A stretch of 41,614 nt of DNA from Pelagibacterales bacterium SAG-MED38. GTDB taxonomy: Bacteria > Pseudomonadota > Alphaproteobacteria > Pelagibacterales > Pelagibacteraceae. Position 1 is the stretch's first letter, and every line of letters begins with the position of its first letter. A program made the position numbers and the translations under genes. Below the pieces are notes generated by a model. The model was not told the DNA's origin. It worked only from the letters and a program-made list of their open reading frames with translations, and made no database searches. The stretch lies in assembly GCA_014653585.1 (NCBI GenBank), contig JACWEH010000009.1, positions 1 through 41,614 on the forward strand, given 5' to 3'. Of this stretch, positions 27,790 through 35,815 are shown in pieces.

Positions 27790-28673
27790 CACAGCCAAAA
27801 TTATTAGATTATTTATTACTAGTTTTGTTAGCACTAATTTGGGCTTCTGCTTTTTTTAATATTAAAATTGCAACTTATTCATTTGGACCAGTAACAATTG
27901 CTTTTTTAAGAGTTTTTTTTGGAGCTATACCCGTTTTAATACTTTGTTACTATAAGGATATAAAGATAGAAGCATTTTCAAAAGATTGGTATTGGTTTGC
28001 CTTAATAGGTTTTATAAATCTAGTTGCACCTTTTTTTCTTATCGCTTATGGAATCAAATCTGTCCAAAGTAATTTAGCAGCAATTTTAATGTCTACTACA
28101 CCCTTAAGCTCAACTGTATTAGGTCATTTTTATACAAAAAATGAGAAGTTCAACCTTATCAAAACCTTTGGAATTTTGGTTGGTTTTTCTGGAATCCTCT
28201 ATTTATTTTCAGATAATCTATTGATTGATGAGAATAATTTCATATCTGCTTTATTAATACTCTTAGGCTCTACCTGTTATGTAATTGGTGGTGTTTTAAC
28301 TTTAAAAATAAGTAAAAAGAAGAATGAAAACGTAACTGGCTCTATATTAGTTTGGGCAACGATTATTTTGATACCATTAGTAAGTTTTATAGAACAACCA
28401 TGGAATGTAGTTCCTAGGCTCGACTCAACAATTTCAGTAATTTATTTAGGACTTGTTTCAACAGGAATGGCTTGGCTTTTAAGATTTAGAATTTTAGTAA
28501 ACAATGGCTTAATTTTCCAATCACAAGTATCTTATCTAATTCCTATTTTTGGAACTATTTTAAGTTATATATTCTTAAAAGAATTAATTACTACAAAAGT
28601 ACTAATTTCTTTAATTGCGGTTTCAGTTGGTATTTATTTTGTGAGAAAAGCGGATTACAAAAAAATTATTTAA
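27786..28673 (+). CDS. EamA/DMT-family inner-membrane transporter
   Basis: A 295-residue protein with about ten hydrophobic helices in two EamA repeats (about 8-137 and 150-285). Typical points: LLLVLLALIWASAFFNIKIA at the start, a glycine-rich turn in YLGLVSTGMAWLLRFRI, and a basic C-terminus. The family exports amino acids, nucleobases or other metabolites; the substrate is unknown. The 3' end overlaps the convergent methyltransferase gene by eight bases. Confidence 0.88.
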   Translation: MTQPKLLDYLLLVLLALIWASAFFNIKIATYSFGPVTIAFLRVFFGAIPVLILCYYKDIKIEAFSKDWYWFALIGFINLVAPFFLIAYGIKSVQSNLAAILMSTTPLSSTVLGHFYTKNEKFNLIKTFGILVGFSGILYLFSDNLLIDENNFISALLILLGSTCYVIGGVLTLKISKKKNENVTGSILVWATIILIPLVSFIEQPWNVVPRLDSTISVIYLGLVSTGMAWLLRFRILVNNGLIFQSQVSYLIPIFGTILSYIFLKELITTKVLISLIAVSVGIYFVRKADYKKII

Positions 28674-29565
28674 GCGATGCAAAAGCTTTGATATGTTGGG
28701 GACTTGTTTCACAGCACCCACCTAAAATAGTAGCACCTTCATTCTTAAATTTTTTCACAAACTCAAACATTTTTTCTGGAGATAAATCATCTCTTTTACC
28801 TAAAAACTTATTAGGTTGTAAGTAATCATTCTTTTTATCGTTTATATTTAATGGTGTAGTTTTTAAATATCCATTTAACTTAAAACCAAATGGAATACCC
28901 AAATTTTTAATTTCTTTAAAATTTAAATCGTAATTTTCTGGGGAAATACATGAAAGAATAACACCAAGTGTTTTCTCTTTTTTAAAAATATTTTTTAATT
29001 CTGAAATTAGCTCTCCGCTTGGCATTTTAGTGCCCTCAGAAATATGTGCTCCTATCAAATAAGGTTTATTGAATTCTTGTATGCTATCAATTGCAATCTT
29101 TATTTCTTTTAAACTACTTAAAACGTCAAAATAAAAAAAATCTACATAAGGATTTAATATTTTTGCCTGATTAAAAAAGTCTGTTTTTATCTCACCCTCA
29201 GATCTATCGTCAACTTTATAAGTTGAATTTTGAGGGGGCAATCCTCCAGCGACTAAAACTTTGGGAAAATAATCCTTTGTTCTTTTTGCAATTTCTCCTG
29301 CTTTTTTATTTAAATATTCAAATTTATTATCTATGTTATTTTCTTTTAATCGAACTTTTCTAGTTGCAAATGTATTTGTAACGATGACCTCTGCGCCTGC
29401 TTTGATATAATCTAAATGGGCGTTTAACAAAAGATCATGATAATTCTTATTTAATAAGGCACTTGCACTCCACAAACTTCCTTTAGGTTCCATTCCTCTT
29501 GATAAGAGTTCTTGACCCATTCCACCATCTAAAATTCTTGTTTGTTTAAAAAAATTTATATCCAT
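28666..29565 (-). CDS. Homocysteine S-methyltransferase family protein
   Basis: A 299-residue TIM-barrel of the BhmT/MmuM/MetH-N family, which moves a methyl group from a donor such as S-methylmethionine or a betaine to homocysteine. Seen: ILDGGMGQELLSRG, GAEVIVTNTFATRKVRL, and the zinc ligands: one Cys in VILSCISPENYD and the pair in GATILGGCCETSP (about 283-284). The donor is not evident; SAR11 bacteria are known to use glycine betaine and DMSP. I looked for a SAM riboswitch upstream (29566-29640) and did not recognise one. Confidence 0.87.
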   Translation of the reverse strand: MDINFFKQTRILDGGMGQELLSRGMEPKGSLWSASALLNKNYHDLLLNAHLDYIKAGAEVIVTNTFATRKVRLKENNIDNKFEYLNKKAGEIAKRTKDYFPKVLVAGGLPPQNSTYKVDDRSEGEIKTDFFNQAKILNPYVDFFYFDVLSSLKEIKIAIDSIQEFNKPYLIGAHISEGTKMPSGELISELKNIFKKEKTLGVILSCISPENYDLNFKEIKNLGIPFGFKLNGYLKTTPLNINDKKNDYLQPNKFLGKRDDLSPEKMFEFVKKFKNEGATILGGCCETSPQHIKAFASLK

Positions 29566-29636
29566 TTAGAAATCACTAATTGCATAAAAAAAAATATTAA
29601 TCACCTGATTTATAGACACAATATGTAGTAGTCGTA

Positions 29637-29687
29637 CAATCTTGAGTAGAAATTTAAATTATAAGAAATAGACACTGATCAAGATTG
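29637..29687. repeat. Inverted repeat, nine-base arms, upstream of the aldehyde dehydrogenase gene
   Basis: CAATCTTGA (29637-29645) and TCAAGATTG (29679-29687) are perfect inverse copies, 33 bases apart, in the gap between the methyltransferase and aldehyde dehydrogenase genes. They could be two half-sites of an operator or the stem of a long-loop hairpin. No protein can be named. The rest of the gap (29566-29636, 29688-29703) shows nothing that I recognise. Confidence 0.45.
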
Positions 29688-29703
29688 CTAGTTTAATAAG
29701 TTA

Positions 29704-29895
29704 ATGGCTATTAAAAGAAAAAAAATAGCAAAAAAAAAGACCAAAAAAAAAATTAAGTTGGTCAAAACATCTAGAAAAAAACTTAAAACAAAAAGTAAAG
29801 TTAGACGCAAAACGTCTGCGACCAAGAAACGTTTAAGTAAATCTAGAAAAAACAATAACGTAAAGTTAACTAACAAAAAAAAGAGGAGAAAAAAA
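29704..29895 (+). other. Extremely basic 64-codon stretch, open in frame with the downstream aldehyde dehydrogenase
   Basis: From ATG 29704 the frame encodes 64 residues, 35 of them Lys or Arg and none acidic, and runs without a stop into the aldehyde dehydrogenase. It begins [20 protein letters not shown] and ends KKKRRKK. The composition is like histone H1-type or ribosomal-tail peptides. A strong ribosome binding site, GAGGAG at 29883-29888, stands just before ATG 29896, so the enzyme is probably made from 29896; the site before 29704 is weak. It may be a true N-terminal extension on a minor form, a separate basic peptide whose stop has been lost, or untranslated A-rich leader. Arg codons of the CGN type and GCG/ACG codons occur in the middle, unlike a simple A-run. 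Confidence 0.45.
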
Positions 29896-31440
29896 ATGAG
29901 TGCAGAAGCAATGAAAGTGTCATCTGTATTAGATACTTCTCATTTAAAGGTGAAATTTCCGTTTAAAGCTAAGTATGGAAACTACATTAACGGAAAATTT
30001 GTAGAGCCTAAATCTGGTAAATATTTTGATAATGTTAGCCCGATTTCTAATGAGAAAATCTGTTCAGTAGCACGATCAAATGAACAAGACGTTGAGGCAG
30101 CATTAGATGCAGCTCACGCAGCTTTCGTTGAGTGGGGAAAAACTGACATCACTACAAGATCAAATCTCTTGTACAAGATCGCTGATGTTTTAGAAAAAAA
30201 TCTAAACTTATTAGCAGTTGCTGAATGTTTAGATAATGGAAAACCTATCAGAGAATGTATGGCAGCAGATTTACCACTGGTCGTTGATCATTGGAGATAT
30301 TTTGCTGGAGTTATTAGAGCAGAAGAGGGATCTATTGCTGAAATAGCTAATAATCAATACTCATACAACTTTCATGAACCACTAGGTGTAGTTGGTCAAA
30401 TAGTTCCATGGAATTTCCCATTATTGATGGCTACATGGAAATTAGCACCAGCACTAGCTGCCGGAAATTGTTCGGTTTTAAAACCAGCTGAGCAAACACC
30501 AGCATCAATCATGGTAATGATGGAACTTATTGGAGACTTATTACCTCCAGGGGTTGTCAATATTGTGAGTGGTTTTGGATTAGAAGCAGGTAAGCCTCTA
30601 GCATCTTCCAAAAGAGTTGCTAAGGTTGCATTCACTGGTGAAACAACTACTGGAAGATTAATCATGCAGTATGCTGCACAAAACATAATTCCAATTACAT
30701 TGGAATTAGGTGGAAAATCTCCTAACATTTTCTTTGAAGATATCATGGAAAAAGATGATGACTTCTTTGATAAGTGTATAGAAGGTTTTGTAATGTTTAA
30801 TCTAAACCAAGGTGAGGTTTGTACTTGTCCAAGCAGAGCTTTAGTTCAAGAGTCTATCTATGATAAATTCATGGAAAGAGCTATTGCAAGAACAAAAGCT
30901 GTTGTTCAAGACAATCCTTTAAAAATGGAAACTATGATTGGAGCTCAAGCCTCAGTAGAACAGATGGAGAAAATTAAATCTTTCTTAGATATTGGTAAGA
31001 AAGAGGGTGCAAATGTTCTAACTGGTGGAAGTGAAGCTAAATTGAATAGTGGCCTAGAAAAAGGTAACTACATTCAACCTACTATTTTTGAAGCTAACAA
31101 CAAGATGAGAATCTCTCAAGAAGAGATTTTTGGACCAGTTGTATCAGTGATCAAATTTAAAGATGAAGCAGAGGCATTAAAAATTGCTAATGATACTCTT
31201 TATGGTTTGGGAGCTGCTGTATGGACTAGAAATGGTAATATAGCTCACAGAATGGGTAGAGCGATACAAGCAGGAATAGTATGGACAAATTGTTATCATG
31301 CTTATCCAGCACACTCGCCATTTGGTGGTTATAAACAATCAGGAGTTGGAAGAGAAACTCATAAAATGATGCTTAATCATTACAGACAGAATAAGAACTT
31401 ACACGTTTCTTATGCTGAAAAGAAATTAGGCTTCTTTTAA
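29896..31440 (+). CDS. NAD-dependent aldehyde dehydrogenase (ExaC/AldA-like)
   Basis: A 514-residue ALDH superfamily enzyme. Seen: [20 protein letters not shown] with Asn173, [19 protein letters not shown] cofactor loop, general base Glu270 (LELGGKSPN), nucleophile Cys309 in [21 protein letters not shown], and the C-terminal [15 protein letters not shown] and [11 protein letters not shown] typical of acetaldehyde-type dehydrogenases. The DUF779 gene that follows is a frequent partner of exactly this subgroup, which supports oxidation of short aldehydes. Start 29896 is chosen for the GAGGAG site seven bases upstream; the frame is open further up to 29704 (separate entry). Confidence 0.93.
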   Translation: MSAEAMKVSSVLDTSHLKVKFPFKAKYGNYINGKFVEPKSGKYFDNVSPISNEKICSVARSNEQDVEAALDAAHAAFVEWGKTDITTRSNLLYKIADVLEKNLNLLAVAECLDNGKPIRECMAADLPLVVDHWRYFAGVIRAEEGSIAEIANNQYSYNFHEPLGVVGQIVPWNFPLLMATWKLAPALAAGNCSVLKPAEQTPASIMVMMELIGDLLPPGVVNIVSGFGLEAGKPLASSKRVAKVAFTGETTTGRLIMQYAAQNIIPITLELGGKSPNIFFEDIMEKDDDFFDKCIEGFVMFNLNQGEVCTCPSRALVQESIYDKFMERAIARTKAVVQDNPLKMETMIGAQASVEQMEKIKSFLDIGKKEGANVLTGGSEAKLNSGLEKGNYIQPTIFEANNKMRISQEEIFGPVVSVIKFKDEAEALKIANDTLYGLGAAVWTRNGNIAHRMGRAIQAGIVWTNCYHAYPAHSPFGGYKQSGVGRETHKMMLNHYRQNKNLHVSYAEKKLGFF

Positions 31441-31455
31441 ACAAATAATATATAC

Positions 31456-31482
31456 TGGTCCATGATTCGACATCATGGGCCA
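31456..31482 (+). promoter_or_regulatory. Strong hairpin between the aldehyde dehydrogenase and DUF779 genes
   Basis: TGGTCCATGAT (31456-31466) pairs with ATCATGGGCCA (31472-31482), eleven pairs with one G-U, around the five-base loop TCGAC. It lies 15 bases after the dehydrogenase stop and ends 10 bases before ATG 31493. No T-run follows, so it is unlikely to be a plain terminator. It may protect the upstream message or control translation of DUF779. The ATG at 31475 lies within its 3' arm. Confidence 0.65.
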
Positions 31483-31492
31483 GAGAAAAAAT

Positions 31493-31846
31493 ATGAAAGT
31501 ATCCGCAACTCACTCAGCGTTAAGCTTACTATCAGAATTAAAAGAGAGGTATGGTGAAAAGTTAATGTTTCACCAATCAGGAGGTTGTTGCGATGGGAGT
31601 GCACCCATGTGTTTTCAAGAAGGAGAATTTCCTTTAGGTGATAACGATATAAAGTTAGGAGAAATTGGTGGAGTTCCGTTTTATATGAATGGTGATCAAT
31701 ATGAAAAGTGGAAACACACAGATCTTACAATAGATGCCGTAAAGGGTATTGGTGGAATGTTCTCGCTGGATAATGGCACAGGTAGACGATTTTTGACAAA
31801 ATCTGAGATATGTCTCGTGGTGGACAACGATAATCCTAACCACTAA
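31493..31846 (+). CDS. DUF779 domain-containing protein
   Basis: A 117-residue protein of the DUF779 family, which is found beside acetaldehyde-type aldehyde dehydrogenases in many bacteria; its function is not known. Seen: ATHSALSLLSELKERYG, the Cys-rich FHQSGGCCDGSAPMCF (possible metal or redox site), a central VPFYMNG segment and a C-terminal GRRFLTKSEICLV. ATG 31493 matches the usual N-terminus (MKVSAT...); an in-frame ATG at 31475 is buried in a hairpin and adds six residues. The stop lies two bases from the end of the convergent thioesterase. Confidence 0.88.
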   Translation: MKVSATHSALSLLSELKERYGEKLMFHQSGGCCDGSAPMCFQEGEFPLGDNDIKLGEIGGVPFYMNGDQYEKWKHTDLTIDAVKGIGGMFSLDNGTGRRFLTKSEICLVVDNDNPNH

Positions 31847-31848
31847 TT

Positions 31849-32319
31849 TTATTTCTTTAATTTTGCTGTAAATTTTAAATCTTCATTTTTAAAGAGAGAT
31901 TTATTTTTCTCAATATATTCGTCCATTAAAAGACTTTTTTCATTATCAAATTCAATGACTTTTCTATTGTTTAGATCAACGTGAAGAGCAAGCACTTCAA
32001 TAGTAGAAGCTAAAAATTTTTTTTCTTTGTGTACCATTTCAATTTTGTATTGAAGACGTTTTTTATCATGATCAAAATAAACCAAATTAATTTCTACTTC
32101 ATCATTTAGTTTAAGCTCTTGATTATAAGTCATGTGGGATTCAACAATCATTGTACTCTTGCCAGAGGTTTTTGCTGAATTTTCTCCCATTTTAAATTTA
32201 TCATTTAAAACATCAGCACCATATTTATCAAAAATTAAAAGATAATATGAAACATTAAGATGATTATTATAATCGATCCAATCTTTAATGATTTTCTGAG
32301 AACTTAAAAAAATTGACAT
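31849..32319 (-). CDS. Hotdog-fold thioesterase family protein (4HBT type)
   Basis: A 156-residue single hotdog domain. The N-terminal IIKDWIDYNNHLNVSYYLLI matches the acyl-CoA thioesterase pattern of an acid/Asn/His cluster at the start of the long helix (WIDYNNHLN), followed by a strand-rich half with MTYNQELKLNDEVEI and a helix-poor end. Members cleave acyl-CoAs; the substrate is unknown, and a role in carnitine or betaine metabolism, suggested by such proteins elsewhere, cannot be shown here. No close operon partner; a hairpin lies upstream at 32340-32371. Confidence 0.8.
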   Translation of the reverse strand: MSIFLSSQKIIKDWIDYNNHLNVSYYLLIFDKYGADVLNDKFKMGENSAKTSGKSTMIVESHMTYNQELKLNDEVEINLVYFDHDKKRLQYKIEMVHKEKKFLASTIEVLALHVDLNNRKVIEFDNEKSLLMDEYIEKNKSLFKNEDLKFTAKLKK

Positions 32320-32339
32320 AGGTTTTTGAATTAACTTTC

Positions 32340-32371
32340 ATCCACGCCTGAAAGTTTAATCAGGCATGGAT
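32340..32371 (-). terminator. Hairpin downstream of the GYD gene, possible terminator
   Basis: ATCCACGCCTGA (32340-32351) and TCAGGCATGGAT (32360-32371) form a 12-pair stem with an eight-base loop. In the minus-strand transcript the only imperfect position becomes a G-U pair, so it is meant to act in that direction, just after the GYD gene. The stem is GC-rich for this genome. The tract after it is only weakly U-rich, so it may be a terminator or a stabilising/processing hairpin. Confidence 0.55.
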
Positions 32372-32380
32372 AAATTTTGA

Positions 32381-32704
32381 TTATTGACCTACACCTTTGT
32401 ACTTCTGAGCAATTTTTGCAGCGTGAGCAGCAATATCATTTAGATTTGTTTCTTCTAAAATCACAAGATTACATAAAGTTCCACTTGCTTCGGTTGCCAT
32501 TTTAATTCCAGCACCTTGTTCAAAGCTACCTTCAAACACAGCCATAAAATCATAAGCACCTCTTAGTCCGCAAAATGATACCATCTTTGCCCCTACTGCT
32601 TCTGCAGCAATTTGAGCAGCCTTTGATCTATCCGACCCAGGATCTTTACAGAAACCTTGAAAGCCTTGTGTAGTATAATTTCCTAAAGCATAAAATTTTG
32701 CCAT
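32381..32704 (-). CDS. GYD domain-containing protein
   Basis: A 107-residue protein of the GYD family: YALGNYTTQGFQGFCKDPGSD, AAEAVGAKMVSFCGLRGAYDFMAVFEGS and the C-terminal IAHAAKIAQKYKGVGQ. The fold is a small ferredoxin-like alpha/beta barrel; the function is unknown. It has a good ribosome binding site (AAAGGAGAC) and lies divergent from an aldehyde dehydrogenase gene, with a dyad element between them, so the two may be controlled together. Confidence 0.88.
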   Translation of the reverse strand: MAKFYALGNYTTQGFQGFCKDPGSDRSKAAQIAAEAVGAKMVSFCGLRGAYDFMAVFEGSFEQGAGIKMATEASGTLCNLVILEETNLNDIAAHAAKIAQKYKGVGQ

Positions 32705-32722
32705 AGAGTCTCCTTTTGTTAA

Positions 32723-32748
32723 TTGTTTATGTTAGCATTGATAAACAA
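32723..32748. promoter_or_regulatory. Dyad element between the divergent GYD and aldehyde dehydrogenase genes
   Basis: TTGTTTAT (32723-32730) and ATAAACAA (32741-32748) are perfect inverse arms around GTTAGCATTG. The TTAGCATT inside this spacer has its own inverse copy AATGCTAA at 32792-32799, near the start of the dehydrogenase gene. The nested arrangement suggests regulator binding in the shared promoter region, which is all of 32705-32808. Confidence 0.45.
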
Positions 32749-32808
32749 ATTTTTTAATAGCAAAAATTACACAGTAGACACAACCTACAGTAATGCTAAG
32801 TTAAATAC

Positions 32809-34251
32809 ATGTACGAAAAATTTGGGCAATTTATTGATGGTAAATGGTGTCAGTCATCTGACAAATCAACATATGAAGTAATAAACCCAGCTAACGAGGA
32901 AGTGATAGGACACGCATCAAAAGCTACTGCTCAAGATGTTGATCGAGCATTAAAGTCAGCAGAAAAAGGATTAGAAGTTTGGAAAAAAACTGCTCCATGG
33001 CAAAGATCTTATATTATTAGACGCATTGCAGATAAAATGAGAGAGAAGCAAGACGTGCTTGCAAAATGGATGACTTTAGAAGTTGGAAAACCTTTTGCAG
33101 AGGCCAAAGGTGAAGTAGGGGGTGCTGCAGATATATTTGAATGGAATGCCGAAGAAACAAAAAGAATTTATGGACAAACAGTTGAAAGTAGATTTGAAGA
33201 TACTAGAGTGCATGTATACTATCAACCAGTTGGTGTTGTTGCAGCATTAACACCTTGGAATTTTCCAGCAGTTTTGTCAGCAAGAAAAATTTCAACTGCT
33301 TTAGCAGCTGGCTGTTCAGTAATAGTTAAACCCGATGTAATTACTCCTGGTATTGTAATGGAAATGGTTGATATCTGTAGAGAATGTGGTGTGCCCCCAG
33401 GTGTTGTTAATCTTTTATCAGGTGATCCACCAAGTATTGCACAACAACTAATAGCCTCTGATATTATAAAAAAAATTTCAATAACAGGATCTTCAAGAGT
33501 TGGAAAATTAATATTAAAACAGGCAGCCGATAAAGTTCAAAGAGTTACAATGGAACTTTCAGGTCATTCACCTTTTATAGTATTCGATGATGCCAATATT
33601 AAAAAAGCTGCTGATATGGCAATTGCCGCAAAATTTAGAAATAATGGGCAAGTCTGCATATCTCCCAATAGATTTTATATTCATGAAAGTAAGAAAGATG
33701 AATTTGTAAATTTGTTTATCGAAAAAACAAAAAAATTAAAAATTGGGGATGGTATGGATCCCACAACAAAATTGGGTCCATTAACTACAAAAAAAAGATT
33801 AAATGAAATTGAGGAACTAGTTGAAAAAACAAAACAAGAAGGTGCTAAAGTTTTACTAGGCGGCAAAAGACCTGCTGGTTTTAATAAAGGCTTCTTTTAT
33901 GAACCCACTATATTTGATGATGTTAAGGATGATTTTACTATCATGAAACAAGAGCCATTTGGACCATTAGTTCCTATGTTATCTTTTAATTCTTTTGATG
34001 ATGTTATCAAAAGAGCCAATAACCATGAACTTGGATTATGCAGCTACGTTTGTACTAGCTCTATGGAAACTGCTCACCTTGCCTCTGAACATTTAGAGAC
34101 AGGTTCAGTGGCAGTAAATACCCCAATGGTTGCATTAGCTGAGGCACCTTTCGGAGGAATTAAGCAAAGCGGATATGGTCGTGAAGGTGGATCAATGGCT
34201 ATTAAAGATTACCTAAATATAAAGTATACCCATCTTGGTATCAAAGGGTAG
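32809..34251 (+). CDS. NAD(P)-dependent aldehyde dehydrogenase, succinate-semialdehyde-dehydrogenase-like
   Basis: A 480-residue ALDH. Seen: FIDGKWCQ, LTPWNFPAVLSARKISTALA with Asn151, VIVKPDVITPG, ITGSSRVGKL, general base Glu249, nucleophile Cys283 in NNGQVCISPNRFY, and EPFGPLVPMLSF. The usual ELGG around the base is ELSGHSP, an uncommon change. The closest general class is GabD-like or alpha-ketoglutaric semialdehyde dehydrogenase; the following FAH-family hydrolase, three bases on, suggests a route degrading a sugar acid or aromatic/dicarboxylic compound. The substrate is not fixed by sequence. Confidence 0.88.
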   Translation: MYEKFGQFIDGKWCQSSDKSTYEVINPANEEVIGHASKATAQDVDRALKSAEKGLEVWKKTAPWQRSYIIRRIADKMREKQDVLAKWMTLEVGKPFAEAKGEVGGAADIFEWNAEETKRIYGQTVESRFEDTRVHVYYQPVGVVAALTPWNFPAVLSARKISTALAAGCSVIVKPDVITPGIVMEMVDICRECGVPPGVVNLLSGDPPSIAQQLIASDIIKKISITGSSRVGKLILKQAADKVQRVTMELSGHSPFIVFDDANIKKAADMAIAAKFRNNGQVCISPNRFYIHESKKDEFVNLFIEKTKKLKIGDGMDPTTKLGPLTTKKRLNEIEELVEKTKQEGAKVLLGGKRPAGFNKGFFYEPTIFDDVKDDFTIMKQEPFGPLVPMLSFNSFDDVIKRANNHELGLCSYVCTSSMETAHLASEHLETGSVAVNTPMVALAEAPFGGIKQSGYGREGGSMAIKDYLNIKYTHLGIKG

Positions 34252-34254
34252 TTA

Positions 34255-35100
34255 ATGAAACTTTTAAGGGTTGGAGAACAAGGTAAAGAAATACCTGCAA
34301 TTATTGACAGTAAAAATAATTTACGAAATTTATCTAAAATTATAAACGATTTTACACCTGAAAATTTAAATTTTGAAATTTTAGATAAAATAAAAGAGTT
34401 AAATTTAAACTCTCTTCCTTTAATTAATAATAATCAAAGAATAGGACCTTGTGTAATTAAACCAGCAAATTTCATAGCAATTGGTTTAAATTATAAGGCT
34501 CATGCTGAAGAAACTAATTCTGATGCTCCAGAAGAGCCAATCGTTTTTAATAAATCACCAAATTGTATTATTGGACCCAATGATAATATTGTAATACCAA
34601 AAAAATCAAAGTCTTTAGATCATGAAGTTGAAATTGCATTAATCATTGGAAGTAGAGCTAAATATATAAAAGAAGATGAAGCACAAGATTATGTATTAGG
34701 TTACTGTATTTGTAATGATATAAGTGAGAGAGAATGGCAAAAAGACAGAGGCGGTCAATGGGTAAAAGGAAAATCTGGAGATACCTTTGGTCCATTGGGT
34801 CCTTACTTGGTTACAAAAGATGAAATAGATGATTTGTTTAATCTAAATTTATCATTAGATCTTAATGGAAAAAGAAGACAAACTGGTAATACTAGTTTAA
34901 TGATATTTAATTTTAATTTTTTAATTTCACATATAAGTCAATTTTTAACTTTAATGCCAGGCGATGTGATTACAACCGGCACACCAGCAGGAGTTGGAAT
35001 GGGAATGAACCCACCAGATTATTTGAAAGAGGGTGATGAAATAATTTTAAGAGTTGATAAGCTTGGCGCACAAAAATCAAAAATTGTTAAAGAGGAATAA
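34255..35100 (+). CDS. Fumarylacetoacetate hydrolase (FAH) family protein
   Basis: A 281-residue enzyme of the FAH / 2-keto-4-pentenoate hydratase fold. Seen: KPANFIAIGLNYKAHAEETN, PNCIIGPNDNIVIP, the metal-binding DHEVEIALIIG, GYCICNDISERE, WVKGKSGDTFGPLGPYL and the C-terminal PGDVITTGTPAGVGMGM. Such enzymes cleave or hydrate 2-oxo acids, acylpyruvates or ureidoglycolate; the precise substrate is unknown. It overlaps ccdA by one base (TAATG), so the two are coupled. Confidence 0.9.
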   Translation: MKLLRVGEQGKEIPAIIDSKNNLRNLSKIINDFTPENLNFEILDKIKELNLNSLPLINNNQRIGPCVIKPANFIAIGLNYKAHAEETNSDAPEEPIVFNKSPNCIIGPNDNIVIPKKSKSLDHEVEIALIIGSRAKYIKEDEAQDYVLGYCICNDISEREWQKDRGGQWVKGKSGDTFGPLGPYLVTKDEIDDLFNLNLSLDLNGKRRQTGNTSLMIFNFNFLISHISQFLTLMPGDVITTGTPAGVGMGMNPPDYLKEGDEIILRVDKLGAQKSKIVKEE

Positions 35101-35807
35101 TGATTGAATTAATAATTGCTTTTGGTGCTGGATTGATAAGTTTTTTGTCACCGTGTGTTTTACCACTCATACCGGGTTATATTTCATATATTTCTGGTAG
35201 TTCAATTAATGAGCTTGTAGATAAGAAAAATATCAATTTATTTCCTATTATTTTATTTACAGTTGGTTTTTCCTTAGTTTTTATAATCTTTGGAGCAGCC
35301 TCAACTTTTTTAGGACAAATATTTTTAGAAAATTCTTATGAGTTAAGAATAGCTGCGGGATTAATAATTATTATCTTATCTCTTCATATAATTGGCATAA
35401 TAAATCTAAAATTTTTAAATTACGAAAAAAGAATTCAAACAAATATTAATAAAAGTGTTTTTAGTCCTATATTAATAGGAATGGCTTTTGCATTTGGGTG
35501 GACACCATGTATCGGACCTATTTTAGGATCAATTTTAGTGTTAGCAGCGACTGAACAAAGTTTAAGCCAAGGAATATTGTTATTATCTTTTTATTCTGTT
35601 GGATTAGCGCTACCTTTTATTTTATCGGGTTATTTAATACAAAGGTTTCTTATATTTTCAAAAAACTTCAGAAAAAATATTAATCTAGTCTCAAGAATAG
35701 GAGGAATAATACTATTAATCACTGGTATTTTGATATTAACTAATCAATTACAAGCCTTAGGATATTATTTACTAAATATTTTCCCTTTCCTACAAAATTT
35801 TGGTTAA
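35100..35807 (+). CDS. ccdA: Cytochrome c biogenesis protein CcdA
   Basis: A 235-residue inner-membrane protein with about six helices that passes electrons from cytoplasmic thioredoxin to periplasmic thiols (cytochrome c maturation or disulfide reduction). The two redox cysteines are seen: SPCVLPLIPGYISY in the first helix and GWTPCIGPILGSIL in the fourth. It is coupled to the FAH gene upstream; the reason is not clear. Nine bases separate it from the next gene. Confidence 0.93.
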   Translation: MIELIIAFGAGLISFLSPCVLPLIPGYISYISGSSINELVDKKNINLFPIILFTVGFSLVFIIFGAASTFLGQIFLENSYELRIAAGLIIIILSLHIIGIINLKFLNYEKRIQTNINKSVFSPILIGMAFAFGWTPCIGPILGSILVLAATEQSLSQGILLLSFYSVGLALPFILSGYLIQRFLIFSKNFRKNINLVSRIGGIILLITGILILTNQLQALGYYLLNIFPFLQNFG

Positions 35808-35815
35808 ATTAAATT

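Noticed and set aside
29566..29640. Possible SAM-type riboswitch upstream of the homocysteine methyltransferase
   Set aside because: SAM-V switches are known upstream of methionine genes in SAR11, but I could not match the conserved core or pseudoknot; only a weak AATC/GATT hairpin is visible. A covariance search would decide.
29688..29876. Hydrophobic 62-residue open frame on the minus strand
   Set aside because: It is only the complement of the Lys-rich stretch (AAA/AAG read backwards gives Phe/Leu), and has no ribosome binding site.
31475..31492. Earlier ATG for the DUF779 gene
   Set aside because: It lies within the hairpin arm, lacks a ribosome binding site, and adds residues not found in the family.
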